64,000 nt of DNA, taken from the NCBI GenBank assembly GCA_905182035.1, contig CAJIZL010000001.1:80964-144963 (forward strand), in the 5' to 3' direction. A program made the position numbers and the translations under genes. Below are positions 28,104 through 38,508 of the stretch, in pieces; the stretch's first letter is position 1; each line of letters opens with the position of its first letter. The notes under the pieces were generated by a model that made no database searches, had not been told where the DNA came from, and was given only the letters and a program-made list of their open reading frames with translations. This DNA comes from Oceanospirillaceae bacterium ASP10-02a (GTDB taxonomy: Bacteria; Pseudomonadota; Gammaproteobacteria; Pseudomonadales; Balneatricaceae).

Positions 28104-28652
28104 TTAATCCTCTGTTTCGCTGTCTTTAGGCATAAAACGAGACATGTAAACGCCTTGGGCTAGAATAAATACAAAAGTAAGGCCAAGCATGCCGAACAGT
28201 TTAAAATCGACCCAAGTAGATTCACTGTAATTAAACGCCACATATAAGTTAATGCTGCCCATGGCAGCGAAAAACACCACCCAAGCTAAATTAAGTTGAC
28301 GCCAAATGTGGGTAGGCAGTTGTACACCTTTTTCCATCAACCGCTGTACCACGGGTTTTTTGCCAATAAATTGACTGCCTAAGAAACCCAAACCAAATAG
28401 CCAATTAACGATGGTAGGTTTCCACTTAATGAATTGTCCATCTTGCAGGGCCACTGTAAGGCCACCCAACACTATCACCAATACTAAGGTGATCAACTGC
28501 ATTTTTTCTATTTTCTTTGTAGCCCACCAGGTGTAAGCCATTTGTAACATGGTTGCAGGAATCAGTACGGCTGTGGCAAGGATCAAATCACCCGTCATTT
28601 TATAAACAATAAAAAAGATGACGATCGGTAAAAAGTCGACAAGTAGTTTCAT
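28104..28652 (-). CDS. yciB: Inner-membrane septation protein YciB (IspZ)
   Basis: A 182-residue polytopic protein with about five membrane helices and the family motifs MLQMAYTWWATKKIEKMQ, KWKPTIVNWLFGLGFLGSQ and the N-terminal FLPIVIFFIVYK. YciB affects cell-envelope integrity and division. A TTG one codon upstream is in frame, but ATG 28652 is the family start. It is the first gene of the five-gene minus-strand run. Confidence 0.93.
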   Translation of the reverse strand: MKLLVDFLPIVIFFIVYKMTGDLILATAVLIPATMLQMAYTWWATKKIEKMQLITLVLVIVLGGLTVALQDGQFIKWKPTIVNWLFGLGFLGSQFIGKKPVVQRLMEKGVQLPTHIWRQLNLAWVVFFAAMGSINLYVAFNYSESTWVDFKLFGMLGLTFVFILAQGVYMSRFMPKDSETED

Positions 28653-28775
28653 CAATAGGGGTTCTCTTTTTCACTCAGACTTTGTGACTGATTAGCCAAA
28701 GTGCATAGAATGTTAGTTAATTAAGCTCGAGCATTGTACCATGCAGTAATACGGACTTCTCATTTTCTATGCCTT

Positions 28776-29780
28776 ATGACCATACATACATTTAACTGTA
28801 TTGACGCCCACACCTGTGGCAACCCTGTTCGCTTAGTCACCAAAGGAGGACCTCAACTCAATGGCAACAGCATGAGCGAAAAACGGCAAGATTTTTTGCA
28901 ACACCACGACTGGGTGCGGACCTCATTAATGTTTGAGCCACGCGGCCACGCCATGATGTCTGGTTCTATACTCTACCCACCAAACAATCCAGAGCACGAT
29001 GGTGCTATTTTATTCATAGAAACCAGTGGCTGTTTGCCCATGTGTGGTCATGGCACTATAGGTACCGTTACTACTGCTTTGCAGGAAGGCCTGTGGACAC
29101 CAAAAATTGAAGGACAACTGACCTTAGAAGTGCCAGCAGGAGTAATTCGTATTGAATATCAACAAGACGTAGATGGCTTAATAGACTCCGTACGTATCTT
29201 CAACGTGGCGAGTTATTTGGTCCACGAAGGCCTTGTGGTAGAGTGCCCAGAATTAGGCGAGCTAAAGATAGATGTGGCTTACGGTGGCAATTACTACGCC
29301 ATCATCGAACCTCAAACAAACTTTCCAGGGTTAGAGCAGTTTTCCGCTGCCCAAGTGCTGCGCTACAGCCCATTAGTAAGGGAAGCCATAAATAAGGTAG
29401 CCACCTGTGTGCACCCAGAAGATCCAAGTGTCAATGGCATTAGTCATGTTATGTGGACTGGAAAACCTCACAAACAAGATTCTAGTGCCGCCAACGCAGT
29501 GTTTTATGGCAGTGGTGCCATAGACCGATCACCTTGCGGCACCGGCACCAGCGCGCGCATGGCGCAACTGCATACCAAGGGTTTATTGCAAGATGGGCAA
29601 GAGTTTGTCCATGAAAGCATTATCGGCAGCCAATTTATTGGCCGTGTGGAATCAACTACACAAGTTGGCCCCTATCCTGCCATTATGCCAAGTGTTCAAG
29701 GCTGGGCTCAAGTCACAGGTTATAACACTATCATTGTCGATCCTAGGGACCCATATGCCCACGGATTTGAGGTTAATTAG
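28776..29780 (+). CDS. 4-hydroxyproline 2-epimerase (proline racemase family)
   Basis: Both catalytic cysteines of the racemase/epimerase group are present: Cys90 in LPMCGHGTIG and Cys254 in RSPCGTGTSAR. Having Cys rather than Thr at the second site argues against the trans-3-hydroxyproline dehydratase branch, and Ser87-like context (ETSGCLPMC) fits hydroxyproline epimerases. ATG 28776 gives the normal ~334-residue length; the frame upstream opens with TTG and lacks similarity. No D-hydroxyproline dehydrogenase genes are adjacent. It is followed by a thioesterase 11 bases later. Confidence 0.85.
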   Translation: MTIHTFNCIDAHTCGNPVRLVTKGGPQLNGNSMSEKRQDFLQHHDWVRTSLMFEPRGHAMMSGSILYPPNNPEHDGAILFIETSGCLPMCGHGTIGTVTTALQEGLWTPKIEGQLTLEVPAGVIRIEYQQDVDGLIDSVRIFNVASYLVHEGLVVECPELGELKIDVAYGGNYYAIIEPQTNFPGLEQFSAAQVLRYSPLVREAINKVATCVHPEDPSVNGISHVMWTGKPHKQDSSAANAVFYGSGAIDRSPCGTGTSARMAQLHTKGLLQDGQEFVHESIIGSQFIGRVESTTQVGPYPAIMPSVQGWAQVTGYNTIIVDPRDPYAHGFEVN

Positions 29781-29791
29781 GAAGTAACGTC

Positions 29792-30226
29792 ATGGATTTA
29801 GCAACATTAGAAAAAAAATACCCTATTAGCACAGAGATTAGAGTGAAATGGGGTGAAATGGATGCCTACCAACACCTTAATAACACCGTTTTTATCCGCT
29901 ACATTGAAGATGGCCGCATTGACCTGTTTGAAAAGTTGGACATGAGCAGTAACATGAAAAACTTAAGTATTGCAGCCATATTGGCCTCTATCCAATGTGA
30001 CTACCTGGCACCAGTTACCTACCCTGATACCATTATTGTATTCAGCACAGCCACTCAAACAGGTGCCAAGAAGATCGAGCTAGAGCACAAATTATGGAGT
30101 ACCAAACAAAACTGTTTAGTAGCAAAGAGTACTGGTGTAGGCGTTTATTATGATTTCAAAATGTCTAAAAGCTGTAATATTCCAGACTCTGTTGTAACCA
30201 AGTTGGCTGCTCTAAAGGGCATCTAA
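29792..30226 (+). CDS. Acyl-CoA thioesterase, hotdog fold (YbgC/FadM type)
   Basis: A 144-residue single-hotdog protein with the 4-hydroxybenzoyl-CoA thioesterase-type motif VKWGEMDAYQHLNN, in which the Asp is the catalytic residue, and the central IEDGRIDLFE helix. Such enzymes release free acids from medium/long acyl-CoA. It follows the epimerase gene by 11 bases, although no pathway joins the two in an obvious way. Confidence 0.82.
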   Translation: MDLATLEKKYPISTEIRVKWGEMDAYQHLNNTVFIRYIEDGRIDLFEKLDMSSNMKNLSIAAILASIQCDYLAPVTYPDTIIVFSTATQTGAKKIELEHKLWSTKQNCLVAKSTGVGVYYDFKMSKSCNIPDSVVTKLAALKGI

Positions 30227-30229
30227 AAA

Positions 30230-30412
30230 ATGGCGATATCGCTGCACAATTACAACATTATAAGGATTAATGACAAGGGCAATATCGTTAATTGCACCAT
30301 AATTAAAATGTGTAAGGATTACGCCCTCATTAAGTTAGAAGGCAAAACGTTTAGAGTACCCTACAGCATAATGGATGAGGTTGTTGGGCATGAATTACTC
30401 ATGCCCGAGTAA
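30230..30412 (+). CDS. Small hypothetical protein (60 residues)
   Basis: A basic, beta-rich 60-residue product starting three bases after the thioesterase stop, with AAGGG upstream at the end of that gene. The pattern NCTIIKMCKDYALIKLEGKT resembles a small SH3-like or beta-barrel domain, but I recognise no family. Tight spacing suggests it is translated with the thioesterase. Confidence 0.5.
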   Translation: MAISLHNYNIIRINDKGNIVNCTIIKMCKDYALIKLEGKTFRVPYSIMDEVVGHELLMPE

Positions 30413-30448
30413 GCCCCGTAAATTAACTTCGATGCTAGTAATAAGGCA

Positions 30449-31369
30449 TTACAATATCATCTCACTGATTTTCCTGCTCTCCATAAGGGTCCTGTGTTCT
30501 CTTAGATAAGTATACAAACCTGATCCTATAATGATTACAGATCCAGTAAGAGTAAGCATATCAACGCTCTCGTTGAAAATGAATACGCCAACCAACAAAG
30601 AGAATATCAGCCTTGAATACCTAAAAGACGCCACAACAGAAGCATTTCCCACACGCATTGCCGAGACGACAGCGTAATAGCCTGAAATGCTAAAAACGAT
30701 AGTACAGCCTAAATAAACTAATTCTTTGTCTGCGATGGGAGCAATATCTTGAGGGCTAACGAGTAATATTACTGCCCCAGCGATAACGACAGACGAAAAA
30801 GCCTGAAAAGAAATTATTGAAGATTCAACATTAAAAGGAATAACCCGAGTCACCAAATCTCTAACAGCCACGCCCAAAACAGCGACGAGCACCCACAACA
30901 CTGATGGATTAAACCCACCAAATCCCGGCCTTATTATCAATAAAACACCAATAAAGCCAACAAAAACAGCCAGCCATCGGCGCCACCCAACACGTTCACC
31001 TAAGAATAGAGCAGCTCCCATAGTGATTGTTAAAGGCGTTATTTGAAACACCGCCGCAACTGTTGATATAGGGACAAGCGATAGTGACGTGACAAATGCC
31101 ACGGCAGCAATAGCTTCTGCAAACATCCTAGTCAGTGTTGCTCGCGTCCATAGGTTAGATGCCAGTAAGCTGTGTCCGCTTGTGAGGGCCACGATTGCAA
31201 AAAACACAGAACTGCACAAACCAATACTAATCAGAATTTGACCAATAGAGATAGTGCTAGAAAGCTGCTTGATAAACGCATCTTCTATCGTAAACCCCGC
31301 CATCGCGGCGAGCATTAACAATATCCCTTTTCGGTTATTTATGCTGCTATTCAAAGTTAGTGACACCAA
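30449..31369 (-). CDS. DMT-superfamily (EamA) transporter
   Basis: Ten hydrophobic helices in two EamA repeats (about residues 15-150 and 155-295) define a drug/metabolite transporter of the inner membrane. No substrate can be read from the sequence. The frame lacks an ATG at its front: TTG 31369 or GTG 31366 is the likely start, since the next Met (residue 19) already lies in the first helix. The gene stands alone with its own upstream region. Confidence 0.82.
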   Translation of the reverse strand: MVSLTLNSSINNRKGILLMLAAMAGFTIEDAFIKQLSSTISIGQILISIGLCSSVFFAIVALTSGHSLLASNLWTRATLTRMFAEAIAAVAFVTSLSLVPISTVAAVFQITPLTITMGAALFLGERVGWRRWLAVFVGFIGVLLIIRPGFGGFNPSVLWVLVAVLGVAVRDLVTRVIPFNVESSIISFQAFSSVVIAGAVILLVSPQDIAPIADKELVYLGCTIVFSISGYYAVVSAMRVGNASVVASFRYSRLIFSLLVGVFIFNESVDMLTLTGSVIIIGSGLYTYLREHRTLMESRKISEMIL

Positions 31370-31487
31370 TCATTAATCGACCTGTAATGTAAACTAAAGT
31401 AGCTGCGGAAGGAACATATCAATTAAGAATTAACATCACCTTATGCTTGTGCTTGTGCTTGTTTAAACGCAGGTTACAACCATACCG

Positions 31488-32249
31488 TTATTGCTTTAGT
31501 CGATACCCAGTCTTAAAGATCCAAGCGATCAATGCCAAACAAATACCCATAAACAACATCACCATAAGTAAGCTAATACCTACGCTGACATCAGAAATCT
31601 CATAGAAACTCCAACGGAAACCACTAATTAAATACACCACGGGGTTAAACATAGTAACGGTTTGCCAGGCGCTTGGCAGCATATCTATGGAGTAAAATGC
31701 TCCGCCTAAAAACACCATTGGGGTAACTACCAAGAGAGGAATTAATTGCAACTTTTCAAAGCCATCAGCCCAAATACCTATGAGAAAGCCAAATAGGCTA
31801 AAGGTAATGGTAGTGAGGATTAAGAAGGCTAACATCCAAAATGGATGGGCGATTTGAATCGGCACAAAAAAACCTGCTGTAGCAAGAGTAATTAGACCAA
31901 TTAATAGCGATTTAGTAGCCGCAGCACCCACATAACCCACAGTCGCTTCCCAGAAGGACATAGGTGAAGAAAGCACTTCATAAATGGTGCCTGAGAAACG
32001 TGGAAAGTAGATACCAAAAGAGGCGTTAGACAAACTTTGGGTCATGATGGATAGCATGATCAAACCAGGCACAATAAAAGCACCGTAGCTAATGCCGCCA
32101 ACAGACTCTATGCGTGACCCAATAGCACCGCCAAACACCACAAAATAAAGCACCGTTGAAAGCACCGGTGAGACCACACTTTGAGTAATAGTGCGCTTTG
32201 TACGGGACATTTCAAAAGTATAGATGGCCCACATTCCTCTTACATTCAT
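31488..32249 (-). CDS. ABC-2 type transporter permease (YadH-like)
   Basis: A 253-residue membrane protein with six helices and the ABC-2 signature ([37 protein letters not shown]). It pairs with the ATPase encoded just upstream, their genes overlapping by four bases (ATGA). The pair resembles the YadG/YadH exporter of unknown substrate. Confidence 0.87.
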   Translation of the reverse strand: MNVRGMWAIYTFEMSRTKRTITQSVVSPVLSTVLYFVVFGGAIGSRIESVGGISYGAFIVPGLIMLSIMTQSLSNASFGIYFPRFSGTIYEVLSSPMSFWEATVGYVGAAATKSLLIGLITLATAGFFVPIQIAHPFWMLAFLILTTITFSLFGFLIGIWADGFEKLQLIPLLVVTPMVFLGGAFYSIDMLPSAWQTVTMFNPVVYLISGFRWSFYEISDVSVGISLLMVMLFMGICLALIAWIFKTGYRLKQ

Positions 32250-33163
32250 GCTGCGTCCTCCACTAGGTCGACAAATATTTCTTCCAGGCTACTTTTTTGT
32301 GTATGTATGTCTTTCACGCCTAAGCCTGCACTGGAGACAGACTGTAAAAGACCTGCAATATCCACTTCTGGTGCATCTTTGTCGTAGTGGTAAACAATAC
32401 TTAGACTGTCTTCAGCAAGGCAAAAGCCTTGTTCTGCTAGCACAGTCGGCATGGTATCAAGGCATTCCATCAATTCAACTTTAAGTTGTTTTTGGCCCAT
32501 TCGAGACATCAATAATTGTTTATCCTCAACTAATAACAACTTACCGCCGCTAATCACACCAATACGGTCGGCAATAGCTTCTGCTTCTTCAATGTAATGG
32601 GTGGTCAATACAATGGTGACGCCTTGATTGCGTAACTCATCTACCATGCGCCACATGTCTTGTCGCAGGGTTACGTCTACACCCGCTGTGGGTTCATCTA
32701 AAAACAACACCTGAGGTTCATGAACAAGCGCCTTAGCGATTAATAAACGGCGTTTCATGCCCCCAGACAAAGTCATAATACGGTCGTCTTTTTTATCCCA
32801 TAGGGACAGGTCTTTCAAAACCTTTTCAACCACCTGTGGATTCCTGGGCAAGCCAAATAAACCACGAGAGAATGTGAGATTATTCCAAGGTGTTTCAAAG
32901 GCATCAGTAGTGAGTTCTTGAGGTACTAAACCAATAAGGCTGCGGGTTTGACGATAGTTCTTAATAATATCAAAACCACCCACAGTAACACTGCCTGAGG
33001 TTGGGTTAACAATGCCACAAATGGTGGATATGAGAGTCGTTTTACCGGCGCCATTTGGGCCAAGTAAAGCAAGAATTTCACCTTTTTTAACGCTCAGGTT
33101 TATGTTATTTAAGGCCACAAAGCCACTGGCATATTGTTTGCCTAAATTGGTGATTTCAATCAT
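32246..33163 (-). CDS. ABC transporter ATP-binding protein (YadG-like)
   Basis: A 305-residue ATPase with Walker [11 protein letters not shown] (about residues 33-42), signature [15 protein letters not shown] and Walker [13 protein letters not shown], followed by a ~75-residue C-terminal regulatory tail. ATG 33163 ([11 protein letters not shown]) has TAGGAT upstream and is the family start; an extension to 33211 is not. It powers the ABC-2 permease encoded next. Confidence 0.88.
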   Translation of the reverse strand: MIEITNLGKQYASGFVALNNINLSVKKGEILALLGPNGAGKTTLISTICGIVNPTSGSVTVGGFDIIKNYRQTRSLIGLVPQELTTDAFETPWNNLTFSRGLFGLPRNPQVVEKVLKDLSLWDKKDDRIMTLSGGMKRRLLIAKALVHEPQVLFLDEPTAGVDVTLRQDMWRMVDELRNQGVTIVLTTHYIEEAEAIADRIGVISGGKLLLVEDKQLLMSRMGQKQLKVELMECLDTMPTVLAEQGFCLAEDSLSIVYHYDKDAPEVDIAGLLQSVSSAGLGVKDIHTQKSSLEEIFVDLVEDAA

Positions 33164-33231
33164 TTTTAATATCCTATAAGGATGTGATTTAGTAAGTTTT
33201 AATATACTCATTTTTACTGATTTTAGCCAAT

Positions 33232-33260
33232 AAAAAACCGGCTACAAGAGCCGGTTTTTT
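33232..33260. terminator. Bidirectional terminator after groEL
   Basis: AAAAAACCGGCT (33232-33243) and AGCCGGTTTTTT (33249-33260) form a perfect 12-bp stem with a five-base loop, 27 bases after the groEL stop on the minus strand. It is symmetric and strong. Confidence 0.92.
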
Positions 33261-33287
33261 AGTAAGCATGGTTAGCTTGGGGGATGA

Positions 33288-34961
<1,674 letters not shown>

Positions 34962-34966
34962 TTAAA

Positions 34967-35260
34967 TTAAGCTTCAAGGACGCCGTAGATTTCGCTTTCG
35001 CTAACGATAAGCACTTCTTCACCATCGATCTTAGCGGTGCTGTTACCAGCATAAGGACCAAACAGTACCGTGTCGCCAACCTTAACGCTCATTGCTTGCT
35101 GTTCACCATTGGTAGTAATACGGCCAGGGCCTACTGCCAATACTTCACCTTGGTTTGGCTTTTCTGCAGCACTACCAGGCAGCACGATGCCACCAGCACT
35201 AGTTGCTTCTTCTTCCTGACGACGAATTACAACGCGATCGTGTAAAGGACGGATGCTCAT
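34967..35260 (-). CDS. groS: Co-chaperonin GroES (Hsp10)
   Basis: The 97-residue protein has the mobile loop ([16 protein letters not shown], about residues 16-31) that docks on GroEL and the conserved VLFGPYAGN segment. AGGAG lies ten bases before the ATG. First gene of groS-groL. Confidence 0.99.
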   Translation of the reverse strand: MSIRPLHDRVVIRRQEEEATSAGGIVLPGSAAEKPNQGEVLAVGPGRITTNGEQQAMSVKVGDTVLFGPYAGNSTAKIDGEEVLIVSESEIYGVLEA

Positions 35261-35327
35261 TACGCTTGCACTCCTAAAGTGTATGTCTCCAGCTAAGCTG
35301 GAATTGTTGTTAATATCGAACTCTTAG

Positions 35328-35352
35328 ATATGGGGTGAAGTGCGCTTTTCAA
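35328..35352 (-). promoter_or_regulatory. Sigma-32 (heat-shock) promoter of groS-groL
   Basis: On the minus strand, TTGAAA (35347-35352) and CCCCATAT (35328-35335) are spaced as in RpoH promoters (consensus CTTGAAA...CCCCATNT). It lies 68 bases upstream of the groS start. A palindrome, CCAGCTAAGCTGG at 35289-35301, sits in the resulting leader. No CIRCE element is present. Confidence 0.85.
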
Positions 35353-35387
35353 TAGCAAACCCAAAATAAAGTCTAGATAACTAAACT

Positions 35388-35876
35388 TTATTCAATTTTA
35401 TCCCGTGGCTGAGCATCTTTAGGTGCTTCAAAGTCCCCATCTATTATACTTTCGTCGCTGTTAAAACCACCCTGGCCAAAACCTTGAGGGCCAAAACTGC
35501 CAGCGGCACCATTCGCACTAGAGAAGGCTTTAAACCGACCCATCAAACGCGACGCAAAAAATTGCCGAGTAAAGGGTACTAACAACAAAAAACCAATGGC
35601 ATCCGTAACAAACCCTGGAGTCAATAGTAGGGCACCACCAACAGCTAGCAGGATACCTTCTAACATTTCTTTAGCAGGAATCTGGCCCGACTGTATACGC
35701 CAAGTGGCTCGGCTTAGGGTCGCCAAACCCTGGTGACGTAATAAATTGATGCCAATAAAAGCCGTGAGCAACACCAAGGCAATGGTCCATAAAGCACCAA
35801 TTTGTTGGCCCACTTGTATAAGCACGACCATTTCTACAATAGGTACGGCGATAAATATGGCAAAAAGAAAACGCAT
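35388..35876 (-). CDS. fxsA: FxsA family membrane protein
   Basis: A 162-residue inner-membrane protein with three to four helices and the FxsA signature (GINLLRHQGLATLSRA; LLLTPGFVTDAIGFLLL). In E. coli, FxsA antagonises phage T7 exclusion by the F plasmid; its normal role is unclear. The C-terminal ~40 residues are Gly- and Asp-rich and disordered. It lies upstream of groS on the same strand, an arrangement common in gammaproteobacteria. Confidence 0.9.
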   Translation of the reverse strand: MRFLFAIFIAVPIVEMVVLIQVGQQIGALWTIALVLLTAFIGINLLRHQGLATLSRATWRIQSGQIPAKEMLEGILLAVGGALLLTPGFVTDAIGFLLLVPFTRQFFASRLMGRFKAFSSANGAAGSFGPQGFGQGGFNSDESIIDGDFEAPKDAQPRDKIE

Positions 35877-35933
35877 AATGATGTAATCTTAGTTAAGTTA
35901 ACTGTGCTTCTTATATGCGGCCATACTAGAAAA

Positions 35934-36272
35934 ATGAAAGACCCCCAAAAACAACATAAAGAGCAACAATTATTAGGGCGCCAACAGCTATACCAAACCA
36001 TTGCTGCCATCCCCCGCGGCAAAGTAGCAAGTTACGGTCAGCTCGCCGCCCTTGCCGGACACACAGGTGCTGCACGCTGGGTGGGTTGGTGTCTGCGACA
36101 TTTACCTAAGGATTCAAGTTTACCTTGGCACCGAGTCATCACTGCCAGCGGCAAACTGGCCTTTCCACTAGCCACGGCAGGTTATTTGCGACAGTGTGAA
36201 AAGCTTGAACAAGAGGGTGTACCGTTAAAAAACCACAAAGTGTCTATGAAACTGTATCAGTGGAAACCGTAA
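35934..36272 (+). CDS. Alkyltransferase-like protein (Atl, MGMT-like DNA-binding domain)
   Basis: This 112-residue protein matches the C-terminal DNA-binding domain of O6-alkylguanine-DNA alkyltransferase (IPRGKVASYGQLAALAG; GWCLRHLP). The reactive Cys of the PCHR motif is replaced by Trp65 (LPWHRVI), the hallmark of Atl proteins, which bind alkylated guanine and flag it for nucleotide excision repair. ATG 35934 gives the normal Atl length; the frame is open further up but without similarity. UvrB is encoded 32 kb away. Confidence 0.9.
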   Translation: MKDPQKQHKEQQLLGRQQLYQTIAAIPRGKVASYGQLAALAGHTGAARWVGWCLRHLPKDSSLPWHRVITASGKLAFPLATAGYLRQCEKLEQEGVPLKNHKVSMKLYQWKP

Positions 36273-36283
36273 GGCTAGAGTCT

Positions 36284-36355
36284 ATGCAAACGCAGCATTA
36301 CAAACACAAGCCCTACTTAATTGAAGACGAATCAGGCCAGCAATTACGTGGGTAA
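36284..36355 (+). CDS. Possible 23-codon leader peptide before an EamA transporter
   Basis: A short frame begins 12 bases after the atl stop and ends at TAA 36353-36355, overlapping a possible GTG start of the downstream transporter (GTGGGTAA). The geometry would allow translational coupling. It is too short to test by composition, and there is no strong ribosome-binding site. Confidence 0.2.
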   Translation: MQTQHYKHKPYLIEDESGQQLRG

Positions 36356-37265
36356 CACTCCTGTAAAGTCTCGCCCAGCAAACCTATTTGCCTTAGCCTG
36401 CCTACTGTTACTGGGCTGCGTATGGGGCAGCACCATCATCATCACCAAACACGTGGTTTCTACCGGTCACCAACCCTTAGGTTTAATCTTTTGGCAACTG
36501 ATATGGGGGGCGGTGTTGCTCAGCGTCATTGCTCGTTTGCAGGGGACTCCCCTACCCATGAGCTGGACCCACATCCGCTTTTACACAATTGTTGCTGTGG
36601 TTGGCACTATTATTCCAAATACCTTCACCTACATTGCAGCTCCGCACATCCCAGCAGGGTTATTAGCCATAAGCCTCACCACAGTGCCTATGTTTACACT
36701 TATTGTCGCTTTACTGATTCAAAGTGAACGCTTCAACGGCATACGTATGCTGGGTATTTTGCTAGGTGCCATAGCTATCGCATTAATCATCGGTCCAGAA
36801 GCAGATTTTAGCCGCCAAGGTATTGGCCTATTTATGCTATTAGCCCTTGTTGCGCCACTATTTTATGGTGTTGAGGGTAATTACCTTGCCCTTAAAACCC
36901 CACCTCACACAGACGCTCTGACCACTGTGCGCGGCGCTTCTATCATTGGCCTAGTCATCTGCACTCCCATTACTTTGGCTACCAACTCATGGGTGGATTT
37001 AAGTCAAACTTGGACGTCTGTTGAATGGGCTATTTTGGCAAACAGCGTATTACACGTGATCACCTACGCTGGCTACATTTGGTTGGTGGGCCGAACTGGT
37101 GCAGTATTTGCTAGCCAGGTAGCTTATATTGTTACCTTATCAGGCGTTTTTCTGGGCATGATGATACTAGGAGAACGTCATACCCCGCTAATATGGCTAG
37201 CCCTCGGTTGCATGCTTATTGGTTTACTACTGGTTCAACCTAAAAACACACATAACAACAGGTAA
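36321..37265 (+). CDS. DMT-superfamily (EamA) transporter
   Basis: Ten membrane helices in two EamA repeats, with the first repeat motif LLLGCVWGSTIIITKHVV and the second ending in GMMILGERHTPL. It probably moves a small metabolite through the inner membrane. No ATG opens the frame: candidates are TTG 36321 and GTG 36348, and the latter leaves a short charged N terminus before helix 1 as usual in the family. Substrate unknown. Confidence 0.82.
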   Translation: MKTNQASNYVGNTPVKSRPANLFALACLLLLGCVWGSTIIITKHVVSTGHQPLGLIFWQLIWGAVLLSVIARLQGTPLPMSWTHIRFYTIVAVVGTIIPNTFTYIAAPHIPAGLLAISLTTVPMFTLIVALLIQSERFNGIRMLGILLGAIAIALIIGPEADFSRQGIGLFMLLALVAPLFYGVEGNYLALKTPPHTDALTTVRGASIIGLVICTPITLATNSWVDLSQTWTSVEWAILANSVLHVITYAGYIWLVGRTGAVFASQVAYIVTLSGVFLGMMILGERHTPLIWLALGCMLIGLLLVQPKNTHNNR

Positions 37266-37405
37266 TTCAGCAGTTTAGTATTTGAATCGCACTCCATTTA
37301 TCAAGTAAAATAGAACTCATTTAAAAATTGGAGGCCTTTGCACAATACAGATGCAAAAGTCTCCGAAGCTCCGGATTTACGTTTCGGCTCGCTAAGGAAC
37401 CTGTC

Positions 37406-38395
37406 ATGACTCAAGATCAGTCCCCAATAGTTGTTTGTGCCCTTTATAAATTTGTCACCCTAGAAAAATTTCAAGACCTGCGCCAACCCTTACTTAAAGT
37501 CATGGAGTACAACAATATTCGTGGCACCTTGTTGCTTGCGTCAGAAGGCATCAACGGCACCGTAGCCGGCAACCGTAAAGGCATTGATAGACTGATGGCT
37601 TGGTTTGAGAAGGATGGGCGCCTTGGCAACATCGTCACTAAAGAGTCCTTTGAAGCCAGCAATCCGTTTTATCGCACTAAAGTGAAATTGAAGAAAGAAA
37701 TTGTCACCATGGGGATTGAAGGCATCGATCCTAAGCAGGTGGTAGGTACTTATATTAAACCTAAGGACTGGAACGCCCTTATTTCTGATCCAGACGTAGT
37801 GTTGGTAGACACACGCAATGACTACGAAGTAAAGGTGGGCACCTTTGAAGGTGCATTAAACCCAAACACCACTAATTTTCGTGAGTTTCCACAGTATGTG
37901 AGTGACAACCTAGATCCTAAAGCCAACAAAAAAGTCGCCATGTTCTGCACTGGTGGTATACGTTGTGAAAAGTCTACAGCCTACTTAAAAGAACAAGGCT
38001 TTGACGAGGTGTATCACTTGCAAGGCGGTATCTTAAAATACCTTGAAGAGGTGCCAGAAGAAGATACCATGTGGCAAGGTGAGTGTTTTGTATTTGACAA
38101 CCGCGTCACAGTTAACCACCAGCTGGAAAAAGGCCAATACGACCAATGCCACGCTTGTCGTTTACCTATTACTAAAGAAGAACAAACTAGCGACAAATTC
38201 TTAGAAGGTATTAGCTGCCCATACTGTTTTGACAAACACACCCCAGATCAGCGTCAACGTTATCAAGAACGTCAGCGCCAAATGCAACTGGCCCAAGAAC
38301 GTGGCGAAGCCCACATAGGTGCTGATGCCATCGATACAATCGCGCAACGGCGCCAGGCTAAAGCACAAGAAAAACAAGATCAACGGGATAAATAA
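37406..38395 (+). CDS. trhO: tRNA uridine(34) hydroxylase TrhO (rhodanese domain)
   Basis: TrhO (YceA/UPF0176) makes 5-hydroxyuridine at tRNA position 34 using oxygen. The N-terminal acylphosphatase-like domain ([17 protein letters not shown]) precedes a rhodanese domain with the active Cys in [11 protein letters not shown], then a C-terminal zinc-like CHACRLP...CPYCF region and a charged helical tail. ATG 37406 has AAGGA seven bases upstream; the in-frame extension to 37328 is rejected. The length of 329 is normal. With mnmC it is the second U34-modification gene here. Confidence 0.93.
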   Translation: MTQDQSPIVVCALYKFVTLEKFQDLRQPLLKVMEYNNIRGTLLLASEGINGTVAGNRKGIDRLMAWFEKDGRLGNIVTKESFEASNPFYRTKVKLKKEIVTMGIEGIDPKQVVGTYIKPKDWNALISDPDVVLVDTRNDYEVKVGTFEGALNPNTTNFREFPQYVSDNLDPKANKKVAMFCTGGIRCEKSTAYLKEQGFDEVYHLQGGILKYLEEVPEEDTMWQGECFVFDNRVTVNHQLEKGQYDQCHACRLPITKEEQTSDKFLEGISCPYCFDKHTPDQRQRYQERQRQMQLAQERGEAHIGADAIDTIAQRRQAKAQEKQDQRDK

Positions 38396-38508
38396 CTACT
38401 CGCTACATGAGCCTCGTTTGCAAAAATTTCGTGCAGCGCTTTAATTTGATAGGTAATGCATTCATCACCTGGACGAAAAGGATCATAAATGGGTAAATCT
38501 TTAAGCAG
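38380..38508 (-). pseudogene. Orphan coding-like fragment between trhO and the MFS gene
   Basis: On the minus strand a frame of 42 codons without a standard start (opening at CTG) begins inside the end of the MFS gene and stops inside the end of trhO. Its translation is protein-like (LPIYDPFRPGDECITYQ, then IKALHEIF). The FRPGDE pattern faintly recalls the N-terminal strand of some family-4-type glycosyltransferases, but I cannot name it. It may be the debris of a gene lost between two convergent neighbours. Confidence 0.3.

Noticed and set aside
31444..31461. TGCTTG repeated three times
   Set aside because: A short 6-base tandem repeat with no dyad or spacing pattern; most likely slippage.
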